Of a stretch of 64,000 nt of DNA, positions 12,241-24,070 are shown in pieces. The position numbers were made by a program, and so were the translations under genes. This stretch comes from Callipepla californica brunnescens. Its lineage: Eukaryota > Chordata > Aves > Galliformes > Odontophoridae. Numbering within the stretch: the first letter of the stretch is position 1; every line of letters begins with the position of its first letter. Below the pieces are notes generated by a model that made no database searches, was not told where the DNA came from, and saw only the letters and a list, made by a program, of their open reading frames with translations. The DNA lies in NCBI GenBank assembly GCA_023055505.1, contig JALIRH010000008.1, forward strand, positions 1,240,001-1,304,000, written 5' to 3'.

Positions 12241-14869
12241 GGGGTTACTGCTTCTCTAGTGAATCATTCAGTTTGTCATGTAACCCTGGGGTTCATAGCT
12301 TTCCTTGGATGCTCTCTTTATGCTTTTAAATGGGAAGTATAGATACACATGTTACTACATATATTTGTCTCCCTGTGTATTGCTGTCAGTGCTGACATTG
12401 ACTTCTTTTTTAAACACCACTGCTTTTAGCAGTGCTTTGCCCCTAATGAGCTGTAATCATCAGTACAAGGAATCTGTGAAGTGCCAACTGGGAAGTTGGA
12501 CTTTATGAGCATGCAAAGTGCTGTTGCATCTCCTACTGTTTACTGAGACCCAGATTTAATGCTAGCCTTCTACCAATCCTGATCTTTTTAATTTTATTCA
12601 AACCTAAACTGATTATCTTTATTTTACACAGTGGTGTTGATGTAGTTCTGCAGTCAGAGCCCTAATAGCACATTTGCCTGTGCTGGGGAAAATGCCCCTT
12701 GCCATTCTTCTGCATTTCCTGATGTTGATGCTTGATGAGGTTTGTGATCACAAAAAATCACTGTCAGCTGATCCTGTGGGACCTGTCTTGGTGCTACAGG
12801 GTGTTTGCAGCATTGCCTTCCTTCACCATTATACATGGTATATACAGAGAGGGCAAATCAAGGTTTGTGATATTCAGTTGAATGAATTTATGAATGAAAT
12901 ATCTTTCAGAATATCTTTCCATAACCATCTCTGAAAGACAAAGTCTAGGCTGTGTAGTCAAGCTAGATATTTGTCACTTAGAGAAGACCGTGATTTCCTT
13001 TTATTTACTGCGTTCTTGTAGATACTTGTTTCCTGCTCCACAGGGGCCCAGATACTTCCTTTTCTGTTTAATCCAGGAGTCTCCTCCTTTCTTCAAAGTC
13101 TCAGCATTTGTTTCTTGAGGGAGACAGGTATCAGAGATCAGATGACGGTGCAGAATTCATCCTGCTACTGCCTCAGTGCCTCACTCTCTTTTCCACTGGG
13201 TCCCAGCCATGCCCATGCCACAGTGGGAGCAGAGATGTGCAGCAGCTCCTGTCTGTACGTGGACACCTTTTTGCCATCATGCTGCATTAGGAGGTGTTCA
13301 CTTCACGCTTTTCAACATCCATTTCCAGGCAGTTTCAACCAAGGCGCTATTACTGTGCGAGCTCATGGTTGCAAAAAAGTTTCCCAGGAAGGGCTCTCTG
13401 ACACCTGGCTTGTCGGTTTGGCTTTGTGTCTGGCATGCAATATGTGTTCCTCTCTAACACTAGAAGTCAGTGTCTGAGCAGCGGTAGAGGAGCTCTGCCT
13501 TTTGGGCTGGAGAGACTAGACTGCCTTGAAGAGTGTGAGAGAATAGCTGCTTTTGTGCAGCTAGGCAATGGGGAAATGGTGGAATGCAAAGATAAAGGTA
13601 CAACCAGTGGCATGGCACGGACTGTGAAAGTGACAAGCTGACAGACTGCTGGGCCCAGGAAAAGGAAAAGGTTCCTAAAGGAAAAGCTTTTCGTGGGTTT
13701 ATTATAATCCTGGCAGCGATTGGAGGTTGCTGGACTCAGAAGTTGCCCTAAAAGAGACAGGGCAACACAAGGGGCATAGGAAACTTCTTTTACGACCCCT
13801 TTGGTTTTGTTTGTTTCATCTGAGTAATGTGATCTTCCTCTGCTTCAGTTACTTGCATTCTCTTGTTTATGTTCCAGTAGTGCTGGTGGTTCAGGACTCC
13901 TGGACACTGGGTGTCAGACCTTCCCAGGGAAACTTGTGGGCAGATCTGTGGTTTGATTGGCACAGATAGCCCATCATTAACCCTGATGGGTAACCTCATC
14001 ATTAACCCTGATGACATTGGGTAAAAGTGGCATTCGCTAAACAAGGCAAGCAGTGAACAGAAAAAACGGTCATTATTAGTCACGTCGTGAACACCCACAG
14101 ATCTCTTTTTGCTAGTTAAAATGATGAAAATCTTGATATTAGTTGGTATATAGTACATACTGTATAGCTCTTTAACAGCAAAGAAGGCTTAAATCTTAAA
14201 TCTGGAACAGGGAAAGAGTTGCAACAATTTTGGTACAGCACTCAAGAAAAGCCTCTTGTATTTTTGTGCATTCCATGAATAGAAAGGAGATTTTTGTCAG
14301 GCTATAAAAGCTGTCAATATAAAGACAACCTTCTGGCTGTGCACAACTCTTTGTTTTGTTCTTACTGAAGTATAACTGATTTCAAAGCTGCACTGATGGA
14401 ATGTCTAAACGTAGATCCTGGAATAAACTGAAACAATAGACTGTGCAGTTCTGTGCCATCTGAAAGATGGCTGGAAGCCACAAATAGCTGCAGAGTGGTC
14501 ATTCTTACAGCTGGTGTTCCATAGAAGGGGAACTTGGCTTCATAGCAAATCAGAATTTTAGTTGTTATTGTCTTGAGACTTCCTGACTGAGAAACATCTG
14601 TTACTGTTATAAGTAATGTGAAATCCTGACACTGTTCATGGGGAGATCTTTAAAATGCCTGTTTCGAACAGGGGTGCATGACATTAATATTTTTTATTGG
14701 AAATAGAGCCTGAAGGCATTGATCTTGCAAATGCTACTCTCACTCTGTGACGTAGAACAAGAATTGACAGGAGAGCATCACCTTCTTCTCCATTGCTTTG
14801 GAGTATATGAGTGCAAACTCAATGCAATGCCATTTGGAACTGAGGGTACAATCTGGGTCTAAGTTACCT
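12241..14869. other. Non-coding stretch with a small tandem duplication
   Basis: It contains a 17-bp direct duplication (13972-13988 and 13997-14013) with a 25-bp period. No gene or recognised repeat was otherwise seen. Confidence 0.45.
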
Positions 14870-15222
14870 GTGTCTGTTCAGCCATGAAAAAAGAAAACTC
14901 AGAGGGGATCTGATACATGACCATAAATATCTAAGGAGTGGGAGGCAAAGGGATGAGGCTGGTGAGTGATAGGACGAGGGGAAATGGCCACAAACTGAAG
15001 CATAGAAAGTTTCACACAAATGTGCATGGGAAATTCTTCACGGTGCAGTGACGGAGCACTGGAGCTGCACAGAGAGTTGGTGGATCTCCTCCGAAGACAT
15101 TCAAGGCCCACCTGGACTCCTGCCTGTGCAACTTGATCTAGGGAGCTGCTTTGGCAGGAGGATTGGACTTGGCGATCTCTGGAGGTTCCTTCCAACCCCT
15201 ACAATTCTGTGATTCTGTGAAT
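14870..15222 (+). mobile_element. CR1 LINE 3' end
   Basis: It has the 'actgaagcatagaaagtttc' block, the 'gaggattggacttggcgatc' block and the tail 'attctgtgattctgtgaatc'. It is 5'-truncated and moderately diverged. Confidence 0.88.
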
Positions 15223-17187
15223 CTGCAACACAAAACCACAAAAAATTTGCTGAAATGGGAAAGATGAAAAAAAAAAAGAGAATGATGAATGATGAGAGAC
15301 TACATCAATCTAAAAAGAAATGCAGATTTATTACAAACGCTTGCAATGATAAACATATCATCTTAATGTTTTTTTGTTCTCAAAGTCATGTAGATATACA
15401 TGCTAATTTTACCTATTAGTTTGCCACCCAAAAGGACTTACAGACGCAATCTATATACCTTGCCCTTTTCTCTTATACTCATGGCCCTTATTTTCCATGG
15501 CCATATGCCATAGAAATCTTTTCTTTTCAAAGAAAAGGTTTTGTTCCTAAATTGTCCATCACAAACTTAGAAAATCAGAACACTTTATTTACAGGGAGTG
15601 CAAAGAAACAGCTGTGTCCTTCACTTAATTCAGTGACAGCAGGTATTCTGGGTAATGCACTGTTCCGTATTTCAGGTATTTCAAGTTCCAGGATGATGTC
15701 TCCTGATACGTGCACAGGTGTGCATTGCTCCTTGGAACAGCAGCACAGTAGTGGGTGGGCAATGGCAGGGAAAATGCCTCTGATGCAAAGCAGCTGTAAT
15801 TAGTGTTGAAAACTGATGTTCAGTCACAGTAATGTGGAGCAAAGTAGTAGTTACAAAAAGGAAGGACTTGTCTAAAACATCATGTTTTCCATTTAAGCTG
15901 TTGTTCTTCTCCTTTATAGTGTAATCAAGTTGTTTATATTCTCAAGTCAGCAGTTTCAACTAAGATGGAAAACAGAAACAGATAATCTGCCTGCTCTGAT
16001 TTGTCCTGTGGTGTAATCTTTGTAGACTAGAAGGTTTAGGTGATGCTTCAGAATTATATTTATGCATCATTTAAAACATTGTCCACATGTTATTTGCATA
16101 TTTATGCCCCACTGATGTTCTTATCATGCTGGGGCACAACATGGCTTAATCATGTCTTAACAGTGGAGCCAAAGTAAAGGGAAGCCCAAGGTGCAGTCTG
16201 CTCTTTATCAGTGCTGCTCTGTTGAAGATCAGAGTCTCTATTGGTGTCCTGAATACTCCTGCCATTGCCTAGGCTCCACACTGCCCCTGCTGCCGACAGA
16301 GCTGTTGGCAGTGATGTGGCTGGGTGACCTGTGAGGACTGCTGACACTTGTACAGATGGCACTATTTTGGGACTCCCAGAAGTATTCCCTTCTCTCGCTT
16401 GGTCAGCTGTTCCTCTTTGCTGAGCTCCTGTTTCTAAAGACACAGGCACACCAGCTCATCTGGCTTCTCTTAAGTTAGGTAGCAGGTGGGGCACTCAGCT
16501 TTTCCTCAGCAATTACCTTGACATTCCTGTAGACTTTGAATGCAGAACTCTTGGGAAGATAATTAACACCTCCAAGAGGAGCAAACTTCTGAACAGCTAA
16601 CCAGTAATGAAACGCTCTACTAGGCGTTCTGGGTGGATTTGTGAACACTTCATAGTTACTCAGGGTAAATTCTTTCATTTGGGAATGTTTCATAATTAAG
16701 GCAAAGAAAACAGAGCAACAAAAAAGCACTAGAGGTTTAAATAAGGTGTCTGAGTACAGATGGAATCTGTATCTAACCCGTCAGGTAATATGGGAACCAT
16801 TTGTCACAGTAGCTGCCCATTGTGGCCATTCTGTTCCAAGGCAGGCTTCTGCCCTCCTGTGATGGGATTCACCTGATGGTTCCTGGGAACATGCATGGCA
16901 AACTGCTTTCTCAAAAGCAGTTTCTCCAGCTCAGAAGAAAGAGAGTGGATGGAGATGGCTGAGTCAATATTGTTGTCAAATGACTCATTCCTCACCATTA
17001 TCACTCAGGGTCACTCAGTCGTGGTTAGTGAGCACCACTTGCTCTGTGTGTGCAGGATAGTCTTTCTGGCCATCTCTCCAGTAAGTCCAGTTATTTGTGT
17101 CATATTAGTCTGAGGTCAGATAGTGTGTATTTGACCCACTGCACTGTAGAGGTAAAGACCTCTTCATTTGAACTTTCACTGAAATAA
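15223..17187. other. Non-coding stretch
   Basis: A poly-A near 15267 sits just after the CR1 tail. The rest shows only unsupported short ORFs. Confidence 0.45.
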
Positions 17188-17340
17188 TAGAATCATAGAA
17201 TATCTTAGGTTGGAAGGAACCTCAAAGATTATCTAGTTCCAACACTTCTGCCACAGGTGGAGTTATCAGGCACTAAACCAGGCACTGTATCAGGCTGCCC
17301 AAGGCCCCATCCAACCAATTTAGCCTTGAACACAACAAAA
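17188..17340 (-). mobile_element. CR1 LINE 3' end, antisense
   Basis: It starts with tagaatcatagaat and continues 'ggttggaaggaacctcaaag'. It then has the conserved 'ggctgcccaaggccccatcc' block of CR1. Short and truncated. Confidence 0.88.
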
Positions 17341-18019
17341 CCACTTTGTAGTGTACCTGTGCTTAACTCAATCTGATTACTTCATTTGATTTCCCATATT
17401 ACACAGCAAAAAGCTTTCAATACTGATTTTTATAGGCAGATTTTCTAAAGGAGGCATCAAGAATCAGGACTCTGTTTAAAAATCCATCATGGAATACAGT
17501 GAAGGGGGTCAGTTTTTGGAATAATCCTGTTTGAACTTATTTTCCATGAAATATGGTGATTAGAATTGCCACAGTGGCCAGCTGGATCTGTTTAGCCCAG
17601 CATCCTGCATCTCAGCAGTCAAAAGATGTCTAGGAACAGGTCTAAGAGTACAACAGGCACATAGTGAAGCTTCTCCAGAGCATTCTGGTAGCTGCCAACA
17701 GTTTGTAGCTCAGGGTTTTCAGTCAGAGAGATCTCTTTAAATAGGACTGTCTTTAAATAGGTTCAGATATTATCAAGAGCTGTAACAGATATTATCAACA
17801 ACTTTTGACTACTCGCACTGTGTTTTCAGAAGTAGAGCTGCAGGGGGAACACAGGCTTAATGAGATGCTGAGTAAAGGGGACTGAGGTACTGAAGCCTTA
17901 ACTGCTTCTCCTGGCTTTGTCTTATTTACTGTCAAGACCAAAACTAATAATGTCTCTAAGCCTCCTTTTTCTGTGCGGTAGGGGAGCTGGGGGTTGGCAC
18001 TAAGTGTGCTGTGGAAAGG
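17341..18019. other. Non-coding stretch
   Basis: No recognisable feature was seen. It abuts the mariner relic, and no terminal inverted repeat could be picked out by eye. Confidence 0.4.
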
Positions 18020-18835
18020 GTTCATATGTTAAAGGATATTTCATTCAATCTAGAAACACATAGGTTGCTCAGAAGTACTACCTTCTTTGTGTTCCGTGAA
18101 ATGACAGCAGATACACTATTTGATAGAGCAAATTCTCAGCTACAAAACTATATTTTTCAACATAGTCACCACTGTCCATTTTGGCCAGTGGTGAACAAGG
18201 GCCTGCATGCTGTCCTCATAAAAATCAGCTGTAGTGGACGTTTCACAGCTGCTGTGATGGCATCACTGCTAGAAAAATTTTCTCTGTGCAGTCCATCTTT
18301 CATTGCCCTAAGTAGATAGAAGACAGAAGGCACCAAAACTAATCTGTATGGCAGATGTGGTAGGACAGTCCAGCCAAGATTGACAATCTGGTGTTACTAT
18401 TTTGAAAGACAAAGGTTATCTTTCCTGGCCTGACTATGGAAGTTTGAGCCTTCAGCTTAGTCAGTGTCGTGATGTAACAGTCAGAGTTAATCGTTTGTTC
18501 AGGTTCCAGGAAATCCAGAAGAATCACTCCTTTCCTGTCCCAGAAGACACCACACATCATTTTACTGTTCTTCAGTGGGGAATTCACATGTCACCACATT
18601 GTGGATTGCCATTTTCACTCCAGCTCATTGTGGTGGCACCACATCTGTCACTGGTAATGATGCAATGCAAGAAACTGTCACCTTCAGACTCCTAGTGGTC
18701 CATTATGTCCTGACAAACTAGCAGACAGTGTTCTTTCTGTTCCTGAGACCCACCTGGATCAAACTTTCTGATATTCCAACATTGCTGCCATTGTTTCCAA
18801 AGCACTGAAACCGATATGCAGCCCTGTACACAGTT
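18020..18835 (-). mobile_element. Mariner-family DNA transposon relic (transposase fragments), antisense
   Basis: Reading the - strand from about 18820 down gives decayed mariner transposase in order: a QEQKEHCLLVCQDI block, the ESEGDSF block, the region of the first catalytic Asp (here degenerate SDRCG), the diagnostic VFWDRKGVILLDFLEP at about 18540, and the AMKDGLHRENF block near 18290. Stops and frameshifts separate the blocks. The N-terminal DNA-binding third is missing where the element meets the retroviral RT at about 18835. In active mariners this enzyme cuts and pastes at TA sites; this copy is dead. Confidence 0.85.
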
Positions 18836-19467
18836 CTGTGGTTGTAATTGGCAGCAATGACAAGGGCTAAGGCTTCCTCCATTACCTCCTGTTTTTCGGC
18901 TGTTATAAGATTGTAATCCATATAATGATATAATAAGGCAGCAGGCATTTTTTGGTGAATGGGGCTGAGGACCCTCACAACAAACCAATGACAAATAGTG
19001 GGATTGTTTTTTGTTCCATGGGTAAGTACACCCCAGTGATATCTTTGCAAGGGTGCTTGCATGTTAGTGCTAGGGACAGAAAAGCAAAATTAGGAGCATC
19101 ATCAGAATGCAAAGGAATGTTGAATAAACAATCCTTTAAATCAGTGACTGTCAAATGCCAATCTCGAGGGACCACGGTAGGAGATGGGAGACCAGGTTGT
19201 AAGGCCCCCATTTCCTCCATTACAGAATTAATTTCGCAGAGTCTTGGAGCAAACACCACTTGCCAGTTTGTTTCCTAATTACAAACACAGGAGAATTCCA
19301 AGGACTAGTGGAGGGACTACATGCCCCTTTTGAAGTTGTTCTTGGACAAGATCAGTAAGAGCACGCAATTCAATCAGTGGCAGGGGCCATTGATCCACCC
19401 AGACAGGTGTTGTAGTTTTCCAGGTTAATTTAAAGTTCTCACGCACCTCAATGGCCCCCATCAAAAG
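18836..19467 (-). pseudogene. ERV reverse transcriptase relic, truncated
   Basis: The N-terminal RT block ([10 protein letters not shown]) lies at about 19400. The palm segments (LTVTDLKDCLFNIPLH) lie near 19160. The catalytic YMDD appears as YMDY at 18924-18913, so the second catalytic Asp is lost. Homology ends soon after, at EKQEVMEEALALVIAA. Several frames are needed to follow it, so it is inactive. Confidence 0.85.
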
Positions 19468-19973
19468 TCAGATTGAATTTTGAGACCCCATTGAGAAAGT
19501 GCATCTCGTCCCCATAATAGATGACATAGGTAGAGGCAAAACAAATGGCTTACAGAAGCTATGTGGCCTTCTGGTCCCATCACCTGAATTAGACTGCGAC
19601 TTTGATAACTTCAACTGCTCCCACCGATTCCAGTGAGGGCTTAGGGTACCTGAGTGAGGGCCCAAGTAGGAGGCCACTTAGCTTGAGAGATGACAGTTAC
19701 ATCAGCTCCGGTATCTATAATACCAGTGAGTGTTATCTGTTGCCCCTTTCGCAACAGGATACATTTGCAAGTAGGATGCCTATCAGAAATTGTCTGTACC
19801 CATAATATTTGTGGGGTTCCTGTAGAACCAAATCCTCCCACACTTTCTTTGTGTCCACCTGCATTAGATATCATTTCATGGGGGAAGGGTATTAACTGTG
19901 TGATGCAGGTCCCTTTAGGAACAGTACAAGGTGGAAAATTATGGCATCCAAGCCATAATTTTAATTTCCCCAA
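19468..19973 (-). pseudogene. ERV protease relic
   Basis: The frame 19973-19641 holds the aspartic protease active site GIIDTGADVTVIS (DTGA at 19715-19704). A second frame (19677-19468) follows with the typical C-terminal part after a frame change. Retroviral proteases cleave Gag-Pol; this one is frame-broken. Confidence 0.85.
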
Positions 19974-20222
19974 CAGAATCTGAGTCTATAACTCCAGGGA
20001 GGACAAAAAGTCCTGACAGGTTAGTTGAGGATCTCCCTATTAGTAAGGCACTTTTTCAGGGTCCTGGTGGTCCAAAAACCCCTGTAGGGAGTAAATGAAC
20101 TGAAGAATCGAGCAACGTTACTGTGACTGAGGTTGCCAAGTCCATTCCAGCACTGCCTGTGGTTGCTGGGTGAAGACTTGAGGAGACACTCCATGGGGTA
20201 TCTGCAGTGGCAGCTGAGGCAT

Positions 20223-21590
20223 TTATGTCGGAGCGTGGTGCTGTCCTGTGCTCTGGAACTGGTTTCCCTGAATCAGGCCACCTTCAGAATCATACTTAGA
20301 GTGACATTTGCTAGCCAAGTGCCTTCCCTTAGGCACCATGGGCACACATTTTATAGCTGCAAGAGCTGTGGCCATAGCCTCATCTTGATGTTCTATTGTT
20401 CCAGTGCAGTTATGCGCTTCAACCATTTCTATCAGGGTCGGATTTTGGTTCGGCAAGGACTTAAGAAGCTTTTTGCAGTTTGTATTGGCATTTTCAACAG
20501 CAAGTTTTAAAAGTAAGATTTCATGAGCCTCTGGATTATCAATTTGGTGCTTGAGTGCTTGCTTAAGTGGGTCAGCAAACTCCATGAACGACTCTTTTGC
20601 TTCTTGAATGATGGATGTGAAAGCCTTTTGAGGTTTTCGTGCATCAGGGAACTTAAGGAATGCCTGCCAAGCTGTGTCCCGAGCTCCATCTAGGGCTTCC
20701 CTTGGGCAGTCTCAGGCTTGGCTAGCAGGATTTGTGTACAGCCCCATTCCCATGAGTTGTCTAAATGTATAGAGCCACATTAGAATGACCCACAAAAGAT
20801 GTAAGTAGACTCTGCACACCTTTTTCCCATTCCTTTTCCCATCAAGCAAATTGAGTAGGTGTTAGCAGCAACTGAGCAAGAAATCTTAAATCACGCGGCA
20901 TCATTATATGAGCAGTAAACACAGAATCCAAAATGCTCACAAAAAACAGAGAACTAATGCCATGGTCTGTGATTGCCTGACAGAGCTCCCTAATTTCTTG
21001 AAAAGACAGTGGCTCCCATTGGGCAATTCTCTTTCCTGCTCCTGAGTATATGTCTGGAGCGACAATTTTTCTAGCAGTGTCCAGTTCTCCCTCACTTAGC
21101 GCCTGTTGTTTGAAACAGACCCAGTTGCCATGAGGCTCAGGGGGAAATAAATTTGGTTCTTTGTCAGGATCAGCTTGTGCAGGATTAAAGGGAAACTCCT
21201 TTCCTTCTTCCTCGTTGTCCTCTGAACAGAAGCCAGCAGCAAAAGCCCCTGTGGATTGCAGAGGGCCCCCCTCCCTTTTACTTGTAAGCGGGGGGGCTGT
21301 GGGGAGTACCGAGAGGGATGAAGTGGTCTTTCTTGTCCCTGCAGATTGCGGAGAGCTCTGAGCATCTGCTGTGGAGAGGGTGCACGGAGCATTCCTCTTA
21401 TCTTTAGCATGAGATTTTTCTTGGGCTTTTAGAACTTCAAAGACAACTATCCAAAAGGGAAGCATGTCCGTAACTGCTTTGTTTCCCTGGGTTACAACAT
21501 TCCAAAGTTTCACTCCCACTTCGTCCCAAAATCTGTCATAACGACTGTGGACTGGGAAACTCCTGGCAGCTTAAGTGATACTCATTTCAA
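20223..21590 (-). pseudogene. ERV gag relic (matrix, capsid, nucleocapsid)
   Basis: The - strand frame 21519-20842 (225 codons) starts with a matrix-like LWNVV and passes through a Pro/Ser-rich linker. It enters the capsid N-terminal domain (WEPLSFQEIRELCQAI), as in betaretrovirus and alpharetrovirus capsids. After a break at 20690-20840, the capsid C-terminal major homology region follows (EFADPLKQALKHQ, then PEAHEILLLKLAVENAN). A damaged CCHC knuckle ends as GRHLASKC, with the second Cys lost. Gag begins only about 45 bases from the primer site, so the leader seems shortened. Non-functional. Confidence 0.82.
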
Positions 21591-21631
21591 CATGATCCAC
21601 TGTCAGGCTGCCAGCTAAATAGATTGTCACC

Positions 21632-21649
21632 TCCTCACACAGGGCACCA
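21632..21649 (-). other. Retroviral primer-binding site, probable tRNA-Met (elongator)
   Basis: The - strand reads TGGTGCCCTGTGTGAGGA. It starts two bases after the CA that ends the LTR. From memory it matches the complement of the 3' end of vertebrate elongator tRNA-Met (ending CCTCACACGGGGCACCA), with one C-to-T difference at a CpG. It does not match the lysine primer site. Confidence 0.6.
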
Positions 21650-21651
21650 TC

Positions 21652-21850
21652 TGACAGCGGTGGTAGTAAAGAGAAGGGGTCTCCAGCTCGATGCAAGCAT
21701 GGAGCCCTTTTATTCTTGAAGCTGTTACAAACTACTGCAGTCTATTACGATCCTTCATCATTGGTGTATTTCACAGATAGTTTTGTCTGGCTCAAATAAA
21801 GAACTGTTAAGAGTTTTACCCTGTTAGAAACTTGGGCAAAAGGCATTGCA
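21652..21850 (-). repeat. Partial 5' LTR (end of U3, R and U5)
   Basis: On the - strand an AATAAA signal (21714-21709) is followed by the R/U5 segment. It ends in CA at 21653-21652, two bases before the primer-binding site. The 5' (U3) edge could not be placed; 21850 is a guess. No second copy is visible in the window. Confidence 0.6.
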
Positions 21851-23389
21851 ATCACATTTATTCTTTTCTTGTCTTTCTGCATACTGATTGAGATGACTAA
21901 CACTCTTTTTTTGTTAACTACAATCTACCTCCTCTTATGTTTTTTGTTTTGTTTTGTTTTGTTTTGTTTGCTAGGATTTGATAGCATTCATCTTTTAATT
22001 AGTGCTCAATTCAGTAAGAAGCAAAGAAGTAAGCCAGAACACATACAGCTGATGGATAATTTGAACCCCATATCCCACCTAGGTTAATTCTCCATCTGAG
22101 CTTTTTCACTCTTCTTCAGGATTTTTGTTTAGCCAAAAAATTTGTCTTATGTTACTGTTATTAGTTCGGTTCTTCTGAACAAATGGTGGTGGCTACTACA
22201 GCAGTTCACAGAGAAGAACATAGAACTGCAGTTATCTTGGCCTGTATAGGTGTTTGCTGTAGAGAACTGCTTAACTCTCCCTGAACTACTTGAATGCAGG
22301 AACGGGAAGTGCAGAGCCCTCAGGTTTCTTTGGTATAGAGCAGACATGTACCGAAATGTAAGAAGGTCTACAAAGTGTTTCTTAATAACATACACATTCA
22401 CAAATGTGCAGGGCAAGCAAGACATCTCCTTCCTTCTCATTATCTTTTCTACAACATGCACTTTGGAGGTGCTGTGTTTCCGGTTGTACCTGCTATGTGA
22501 TCACTGAACGAACTTGGAATGGGAGCAGCGACTAACTGCAGCTCTGGGAAGAAGAAAGGCCTGGATGGAGATCTTGCTGCAGTTCTGCTTGTCTGATGTG
22601 ACTCTGGAACTGTAGGACTGCAGTCTCTGCAAACTGCTAGTGAAATACTGACACTTTTACATGGGCTAACAGGGATTGTCCAGGAAGAAGACTTTCTTAG
22701 GCATCATTTTTAGACATGAATACATGAAGAACCATCAGTCTGCATCTGTGTGGGCAAATAGATGACAGCCCAGACTGTAAGCTCAATTCCATTTCCACTG
22801 CAGCCTTGCTCACTTTGTCACTACAGTTCAATCATATGTGGGGTTTTGCTGATGAAGGTTGTGCTCAGTGACCATAAGCATATTTTTTGTACCATGAAAC
22901 ATGGATTTTGTGTTCAATTCTCTATAAACTTTTGACAAGCTTTGCTATAGGATGTTGTGGAATGCAACAAAAACTGTTCCTTTCAATTTCGTCTTGTTTC
23001 CTTCCTATGCCCCTTGAGTTTTCTCCACCTGTGCTCACCTTCCCCCACCCTGACTGCCTGTATGGGAGGAGCATTTCATTTCCTGCCTGGCCGGACAGTC
23101 TGCACTGGAAGGCAGGAGTCTTAGATGACAAGCAATAGCTTCCTTGTGACAAGGCAAAGCAGTTGTCATGCGTCTCCGTGTTCTTGTTCAGAGGTGGTGG
23201 GAACACACAGGATCTATATGAGTGAAGACTGGTGAGATCCAGTTGCATCTTGCTGCTGGTTTACACTGCACATGTTGCTGGAATTCTGAAGTCTCTTGGG
23301 TCTCGGTGTCAGTGGCTAAGTGTGAGATTTGGCTAACACAGGAAACTGATGAGTGAAAACTGAAGACTTCTTAAGGACTATTCTCCAGT
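21851..23389. other. Non-coding stretch with (GTTTT)n at 21941-21969
   Basis: A short GTTTT pentamer array of about five units lies close to the presumed LTR edge. No coding feature was recognised. Confidence 0.5.
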
Positions 23390-24070
23390 CTTGGGATGTG
23401 AAAGATTAGAAGGTTTTTACAAGCCTGCTTTCAGCTGCCTCCTTTGAAGAAACAATGAAGAAATTTTCAGGGCATGTGAAGCCCAGGCAGAGCGTGTTAT
23501 TACAAAGGTTTCAGTTCAGGCAGCGGGCACAACAGCCAGGTGAGACTTTTATGACTTTTGCTTTGGCATTGCAAGAATTGGCATCAGCCTGTGCTTTTGG
23601 CTGTTGGCAGGAGGAGCTGATCCTGGAGCAGCTAATCGACAAAGCAGCAGACTGGCGAATTCGGGAGAAGCTCTTGATGGAACTTGGCAGCTTGACTCTG
23701 TCCCGGGCAGTGGAACTGGGATCACAAATGGAGAGAATGTTGCAGAAAACTTACCCAAGGATTATTTCTGCACTGACAAAGCAGTGGGAGAACTGGAGTG
23801 ACAGTAGTAAAATCTGGAAGATAAGGAAAGGTAATTGCTGTAAATTATTGTACTGCTGGGAACAGAAAAGATTCCCAGCTCTTACAATGAAGTATCACCA
23901 AGAGAAGCAAAGCCAATTCATCCCACCTTACCACAGCCCAGTGTCATCTGCAGCAGTCATGAGGATGCAGCACTTGGGCCAGCAACTGAGTCCTGCCACT
24001 TCAAATACAAAACACAGGAGAGCCGGGAACTGCAAGGTAGGCAGCTGGTTGCAAAGGGACTGGAAAGGAG
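23390..24070 (+). pseudogene. Ty3/gypsy-like gag relic (capsid C-terminal part and decayed zinc knuckle)
   Basis: The + frame starting at ATG 23455 (209 codons) contains RFQFRQRAQQPGETF, LQELASACAFG, LEQLIDKAADWRIREKLL and LTLSRAVELG. This is the standard order of the Ty3/gypsy gag (Retrotrans_gag) family. Just upstream, another frame gives GCERLEGFY, matching the preceding family block, so the start ATG is not original and a frameshift lies near 23430. The C-terminal part (23940-24050) resembles a zinc-knuckle region that has lost most of its Cys and His residues. No protease or RT follows. It is most likely a fossil; a domesticated gag exon cannot be excluded because 209 codons stay open. 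Confidence 0.7.

Larger units (their letters stand above)
18836..21850 (-). mobile_element. Degenerate class II (beta/K-like) endogenous retrovirus, antisense, 3' part missing
   Basis: On the - strand the order is partial LTR, tRNA primer-binding site, gag, protease and reverse transcriptase. It stops abruptly at about 18835 against a mariner relic. RNase H, integrase, env and the 3' LTR were not found. All coding parts carry stops and frameshifts, so this is an old fixed copy. The parts are described separately. Confidence 0.85.

Noticed and set aside
21632..21649. Lysine-type retroviral primer site
   Set aside because: The bases after TGG do not fit the lysine tRNA complement; the methionine elongator fits with one change.
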